The translations under genes and the position numbers were made by a program. From the NCBI GenBank assembly GCA_017412445.1, contig JAFPYA010000158.1, forward strand, positions 1 through 9,841: 9,841 bases of DNA, written 5' to 3'. The stretch is from Clostridia bacterium. GTDB lineage: Bacteria; Bacillota; Clostridia; Christensenellales; Aristaeellaceae. The notes below the pieces were generated by a model. It ran no database searches. It saw nothing but the letters and a program-made list of their open reading frames with translations, and was not told where the DNA came from. Below are positions 7,089-9,841 of the stretch, piece by piece; position 1 is the stretch's first letter; each line of letters starts with the position of its first letter.

Positions 7089-7126
7089 AAATGAGCGCGT
7101 TCAAACGAGCGCGTTCATTTTTTTCT
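7089..7126 (+). terminator. Intrinsic terminator after pepF
   Basis: AAATGAGCGCGTTC (7089-7102) pairs with GAGCGCGTTCATTT (7107-7120) over 14 base pairs including two G-U pairs, around an AAAC loop. A T-rich run follows (7118-7126). It starts 32 bases after the pepF stop. The two arms also form a direct repeat, GAGCGCGTTCA. Confidence 0.9.
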
Positions 7127-7135
7127 AAAATGTGA

Positions 7136-7141
7136 TATAAT
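7136..7141 (+). promoter_or_regulatory. -10 element upstream of the ECF sigma gene
   Basis: A perfect TATAAT with an extended -10 TG (TGATATAAT, from 7133) lies 42 bases before the sigma-factor ATG. No good -35 is visible at 16-18 bases upstream, where the sequence belongs to the pepF terminator. An extended -10 can work with a weak -35. A possible ECF-type promoter further downstream is described among the findings. Confidence 0.5.
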
Positions 7142-7183
7142 CGCACTTTGTTTCGTCTAATTGGGTGAGGAGGTGATGGTTGG

Positions 7184-7714
7184 ATGGCAACGGTCATGGG
7201 CCCTGACCGAACAAAGGAAGAAGCACTTATAAGACTTGTCAACGATAACCAGACTTCATTGCTTAAGCTCTGCTTTGCGTATCTGCATGACGTAGCACTT
7301 GCCGAGGACGCGGTCCAGGAGACGTTCCTTAAAGCCTACAAGAGCCTTGAGCTTTACAAGGGCAAAGCGAGCGAAAAAACATGGTTAAGCAGTATAGCCA
7401 TCAATTGCTGCCGCGATATGCGAAGAAGCAGCTGGTTTAAGCATGTGGACAGCTCCGTGTCATTGGAGACACTTCCGGAGGCGAGTGAACCTGCTACAGA
7501 TTACGATAATGCGCTCGCACTGGAAATTATGCGTCTGCCAAAGCGTTTGAAGGAAGTTATACTGCTGTATTACTTTCGGGAGTTGTCCGCTATAGAAACA
7601 GCCGCTGTGCTGGGGATATCCCAAAGCGCGGTGAGCAACAGACTGAAGCGCGCAAAAGCAAGATTAAAGAAAGCACTTGGCGCACAATATGAAAGAGGTG
7701 AACAAAATGAATAA
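7184..7714 (+). CDS. ECF-family RNA polymerase sigma factor
   Basis: This 176-residue group 4 (extracytoplasmic function) sigma factor redirects RNA polymerase to a small set of promoters, usually for envelope stress. Region 2 spans about residues 20-84: LLKLCFAYLHDVALAEDAVQ, ETFLKAYKSLE with the core-binding helix, and KTWLSSIAINCCRDMRR, the -10 recognition segment. Region 4 spans about 111-167: LPKRLKEVILLYYFRELSA, then the helix-turn-helix AAVLGISQSAVSNRLKRAKARLK (140-162). There is no region 3, as usual for ECF factors. The ATG at 7184 has the strong site GAGGAGGTGAT (7167-7177) ahead of it. The stop overlaps the start of the next gene by 8 bases, the classic arrangement of a sigma factor and its anti-sigma factor. 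It resembles the SigV/SigW/SigM group generally, but I cannot assign it to one. Confidence 0.94.
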   Translation: MATVMGPDRTKEEALIRLVNDNQTSLLKLCFAYLHDVALAEDAVQETFLKAYKSLELYKGKASEKTWLSSIAINCCRDMRRSSWFKHVDSSVSLETLPEASEPATDYDNALALEIMRLPKRLKEVILLYYFRELSAIETAAVLGISQSAVSNRLKRAKARLKKALGAQYERGEQNE

Positions 7715-8867
7715 AAACAAACAGGCATTGAATCGCGCTCTTTCGGGTCTGCGTCCGGATCCTTGGCTTGCCGAGCGCGTGCTTGCAAAATCGAAAGGAG
7801 AAGACGTTATGAAGAAAAGAATATCAATTTCGGGAATACTTGTTGTTACTTTAATCGTGGTCATGTTTTCGACTGCGCTGGCTTCATCGCTCTATATCAG
7901 CGGTATAATCGACTTTGCCGGAAGAGGTTACGGAGTATATGTGCCGGAAAACGCAAGCGAAAGCATAAGCAGAGATGAAAAGAGAATAGAAACGAACAGC
8001 CTGATATGTACAATCAACGAGACTTATTATGACGGCAATCTGCTGCGCGTCGCGGCAAGCGTCACTGCTAAAGACGGAAGCCTGCTTACGAGCACCGATA
8101 TAATGCCATACGACAGGATTACAGACGTTATAGCCACATTTGACGCAGGAGGCAAAACGTTTGGCGAATACGCCGCCGAAGCGTTTGATGGAAAGATGGC
8201 GCACGTCTCGTTGTACGTAACTGACGACACTACTGAACAGATTTGGAACGAAACTCACGACTGCATGCTCAACCGCGATGGATCGATTATTCTTTACCTT
8301 GAGTGTTGCTTTAGTGAAGAGAAGAGCAGCCGTGATGTACATTTGACTCTGACTTACATCCCATCTAAAGCCGATTCAAGCCTTACCAATAACAGCAAAT
8401 ACATTGAATATGATTATTCGATGAGAGAGTCAGAAAAATTTGAGCTGCAAGTGAATTCTGTCGAAGTGAAGCACTATGTATCCGATGCCCCTATGGAATT
8501 CCAGAGCGTTGGCGTCAGAATAGACAGGGCTGAGCTCACCATTACGCCGCTCGAAATCAGATATGCACTTTATTATACGGTTACAGACGCAGAAAAGTAT
8601 GAGCAGCTTGAAGATGGCCTGTGGTTTGAGTTTATTGATCCTGCAAGCAGGGAGGAGGAGTACTTCATGCAGCGCATATCTGAAGGCTTAATCGGTGCAG
8701 GCAGTGTAGAACAAACGGTGAACCCTGATGATAACAGCGTGTGCTTAAAGCAAAGCGGTAGCATCGGCCTTGACTCCCTGAGCGACAGTTACACTATAAG
8801 AGCATTCAACGCGTGGGATAAGACAAGATACGAAAGTGTCGAATTTACTGTAACTGAGCAGAAATAG
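7707..8867 (+). CDS. Single-pass membrane protein, probable anti-sigma factor of the adjacent ECF sigma
   Basis: The protein has 386 residues. Residues 1-36 are a short charged cytoplasmic segment (NRALSGLRPDPWLAERVLAK at 9-28). One membrane helix follows at about 41-63, then about 320 extracytoplasmic residues, rich in beta-strand patterns with alternating hydrophobic residues. No catalytic motif is visible and I cannot name the outer domain; DUF4179-type sensor domains are a guess. The role rests on context: it overlaps the ECF gene by 8 bases, has the orientation of a membrane anti-sigma factor, and is followed by a terminator. I chose ATG 7707 (AGAGGTGA ahead of it) over ATG 7677 of the same frame, which lies inside the sigma gene. 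A second strong ribosome site (7794-7800) and ATG 7809 lie inside the frame. A signal-peptidase site Ala-Leu-Ala (57-59) ends the membrane segment. Confidence 0.65.
   Translation: MNKNKQALNRALSGLRPDPWLAERVLAKSKGEDVMKKRISISGILVVTLIVVMFSTALASSLYISGIIDFAGRGYGVYVPENASESISRDEKRIETNSLICTINETYYDGNLLRVAASVTAKDGSLLTSTDIMPYDRITDVIATFDAGGKTFGEYAAEAFDGKMAHVSLYVTDDTTEQIWNETHDCMLNRDGSIILYLECCFSEEKSSRDVHLTLTYIPSKADSSLTNNSKYIEYDYSMRESEKFELQVNSVEVKHYVSDAPMEFQSVGVRIDRAELTITPLEIRYALYYTVTDAEKYEQLEDGLWFEFIDPASREEEYFMQRISEGLIGAGSVEQTVNPDDNSVCLKQSGSIGLDSLSDSYTIRAFNAWDKTRYESVEFTVTEQK
7794..7811 (+). promoter_or_regulatory. Internal ribosome-binding site and alternative ATG within the anti-sigma gene
   Basis: AAAGGAG (7794-7800) lies 8 bases before an in-frame ATG at 7809-7811. 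Translation from here would give a 352-residue protein that begins Met-Lys-Lys-Arg. A hydrophobic core and Ala-Leu-Ala-Ser follow, which is a standard secretory signal peptide. This site is better than the one in front of the upstream ATG at 7707. Confidence 0.6.
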
Positions 8868-8910
8868 ACTCTTTGATATTGATCGCCGGATCTAAACTGT
8901 TATAAAAAAC

Positions 8911-8946
8911 AAGAAAGACTATTCAAAGCTTTGAATAGTCTTTCTT
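8911..8946. terminator. Bidirectional intrinsic terminator, perfect 36-base palindrome
   Basis: AAGAAAGACTATTCAAAG (8911-8928) is followed directly by its exact reverse complement (8929-8946). The centre is AAGCTT, so the hairpin would have a minimal 4-base loop. On the minus strand it is followed by GTTTTTTATAA, a good T-run for ending the tRNA-Leu transcript 4 bases after the tRNA. On the plus strand it lies 43 bases after the anti-sigma gene and ends in the T-rich CTTTCTTATCT, so it probably serves both converging units. Confidence 0.9.
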
Positions 8947-8949
8947 ATC

Positions 8950-9033
8950 TGGGGCTGACGGGACTTGAACCCGTATGAACTTACGTTCGACAGATTTTAA
9001 GTCTGTTGCGTCTGCCGATTCCGCCACAGCCCC
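8950..9033 (-). tRNA. tRNA-Leu (anticodon UAA)
   Basis: This 84-base cloverleaf reads on the minus strand. The acceptor stem GGGGCTG (9033-9027) pairs with CAGCCCC (8957-8951), and the discriminator base A is at 8950. The anticodon stem ACAGA/TCTGT encloses the loop CTTAAAA, giving anticodon TAA for the UUA codon. The long variable arm (CGAACGTAAGTTCAT region) marks a class II tRNA and, with this anticodon, leucine. The T-arm ACGGG-TTCAAGT-CCCGT is canonical. CCA is not encoded (GAT follows), so it must be added after transcription. Confidence 0.97.
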
Positions 9034-9046
9034 CCTGAGCTCTGTT

Positions 9047-9075
9047 ATTATACTACATTTAAGCAAGTTTGGCAA
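9047..9075 (-). promoter_or_regulatory. Promoter of tRNA-Leu
   Basis: On the minus strand, TTGCCA (9075-9070) is followed after exactly 17 bases by TATAAT (9052-9047). Transcription would begin near 9040, leaving a short leader of about 7 bases before the mature tRNA. This is typical of a stand-alone tRNA gene. Confidence 0.82.
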
Positions 9076-9084
9076 GAAGAATTA

Positions 9085-9114
9085 CGCCCTGCCACAGTTA
9101 AATTTGGCAGGGCG
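9085..9114 (-). terminator. Intrinsic terminator after fumA
   Basis: On the minus strand, CGCCCTGCCA (9114-9105) pairs perfectly with TGGCAGGGCG (9094-9085) around a 10-base loop. The tract after it is TAATTCTTCTT, which is T-rich but not a clean run. It begins 18 bases after the fumA stop, separates that gene from the tRNA promoter, and suggests the transcript ends here. Confidence 0.75.
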
Positions 9115-9132
9115 ATGACGTTATCAGTAAAT

Positions 9133-9841
9133 CTAAATCTCAACCGGACCATGTCGTGAGGCGTGGCAGCACACATTTACCGCGCAGGGCATGCCGGCGA
9201 TATGGGTGGGGAGAGAGCAGATATTTAGCTTTAGCAGCGTGGTATTGCCGCCAAAGCCCGCGGGACCTATGCCCAGCGCGTTTATGCGTTCGCTTATCTT
9301 TTCTTCGAGCCTTTGATATCTCGAATCGCTATGACGGTAACTCATGCTTTCTGCGGTCATCAGCTTTGCGTATGCAGCGGCCTGCTCAAAGTCTCCGCCC
9401 ACGCACACACCGAGAATAATCGGCGGGCAAGGATTGGCACCCGCAAGTCGCACGGTTTCGACGACAAAATCGATTACGCCGTTTTCGCCGGCTGAGGGAG
9501 TGAGCATCTTGATTCGGCTCATGTTTTCGCTGCCGAAGCCCTTGCAGATTACCGTGAACTTTATTCTACTGCCGGGCACTATGCGCGTATGGATAATTGC
9601 GGGCGTATTGTCTTTGGTATTTATGCGGTCATAGAGCGGGTCGTTTACGACGCTCTTCCTTAGATTGGCGTAAGCATCGGCAACGGCTCGATTTATCGCG
9701 TGTTCAAATGAATCGCCGACAATGTGGGCATCCTGACCTACCTCGGCAAACACTACGCACATGCCTGTGTCCTGACATATGGCGATTTGCTCGTCTGCGG
9801 CGATTTTATAGTTTTCGCTCAGCTGCCTGAGTACCTGTCTG
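9133..9841 (-). CDS. fumA: Fumarate hydratase class I, alpha subunit (partial, N-terminus off window)
   Basis: The alpha subunit of the two-part, oxygen-sensitive [4Fe-4S] fumarase interconverts fumarate and malate in the cytoplasm. The frame is open to the right edge, and about 235 residues are visible of a usual length near 280. So the ATG at 9762 is internal, not the start: upstream of it the frame reads QIAICQDTG, a core family motif. The three cluster-ligand regions are present: Cys in ICQDTG, Cys in ANPCPP (9429-9427), and Cys in NVCCHASRH near the C-terminus, where two adjacent cysteines replace the more usual single one. Other signatures are GSENMS, GFGGNTTLLK and PTHIAGMPCAVN. A tartrate dehydratase alpha subunit is the main alternative. 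The C-terminus is intact, and a terminator rather than the beta subunit follows it. Confidence 0.93.
   Translation of the reverse strand, partial: RQVLRQLSENYKIAADEQIAICQDTGMCVVFAEVGQDAHIVGDSFEHAINRAVADAYANLRKSVVNDPLYDRINTKDNTPAIIHTRIVPGSRIKFTVICKGFGSENMSRIKMLTPSAGENGVIDFVVETVRLAGANPCPPIILGVCVGGDFEQAAAYAKLMTAESMSYRHSDSRYQRLEEKISERINALGIGPAGFGGNTTLLKLNICSLPTHIAGMPCAVNVCCHASRHGPVEI

Noticed and set aside
8868..9132. A possible small gene, attachment site or integrated element around the tRNA-Leu
   Set aside because: tRNA genes are common integration sites, but I found no duplicated tRNA 3' end, integrase or small ORF with a ribosome site. The space is filled by two terminators, the tRNA and its promoter.

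Overview
The base composition, strong Shine-Dalgarno sites (GGAGG or AAAGGAGG, 7-10 bases before ATG), and gene content all point to a chromosomal segment of a Gram-positive Bacillota, most likely a member of Clostridia. The telling markers are the order rplS-ylqF-rnhB-yraN, PepF, a TcdA-type dehydratase, an ECF sigma factor paired with a membrane protein, a two-subunit class I fumarase, and a tRNA without an encoded CCA. I cannot place it to genus. Most of the window is housekeeping DNA. I see no CRISPR array, insertion sequence, phage gene or restriction system.

Layout. From about 3600 down to 1, the minus strand carries one gene train: rplS (L19), ylqF/rbgA (ribosome-assembly GTPase), rnhB (RNase HII), yraN (UPF0102), and the first 403 codons of a membrane protein that joins a signal peptide and a carbohydrate-binding-like domain to a GT-C glycosyltransferase. 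The train has its own extended -10 promoter. Its structured 5' leader can pair across the rplS ribosome-binding site, as expected for an L19 autoregulatory leader. A terminator-like hairpin between rplS and ylqF probably reduces expression of the distal genes.

Divergent from rplS, the plus strand carries a metallo-beta-lactamase-fold hydrolase, tcdA and pepF, with gaps of 16 and 32 bases. A second promoter drives them and a strong intrinsic terminator at 7089-7126 ends them. Next comes a two-gene signalling cassette: an ECF sigma factor overlapping by 8 bases a single-pass membrane protein that is its probable anti-sigma factor. That protein has a second, well-formed ribosome-binding site and ATG inside its reading frame, just before the membrane segment. 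Initiation there would give a form without the cytoplasmic sigma-facing segment but with a classical signal peptide. This is the most interesting signal in the window.

The right end, on the minus strand, holds a tRNA-Leu(UAA) with its own promoter and a perfectly palindromic terminator shared with the converging anti-sigma gene. Beyond it lies the C-terminal part of the fumarate hydratase alpha subunit, which runs off the window and is followed by a terminator rather than by its beta-subunit partner.
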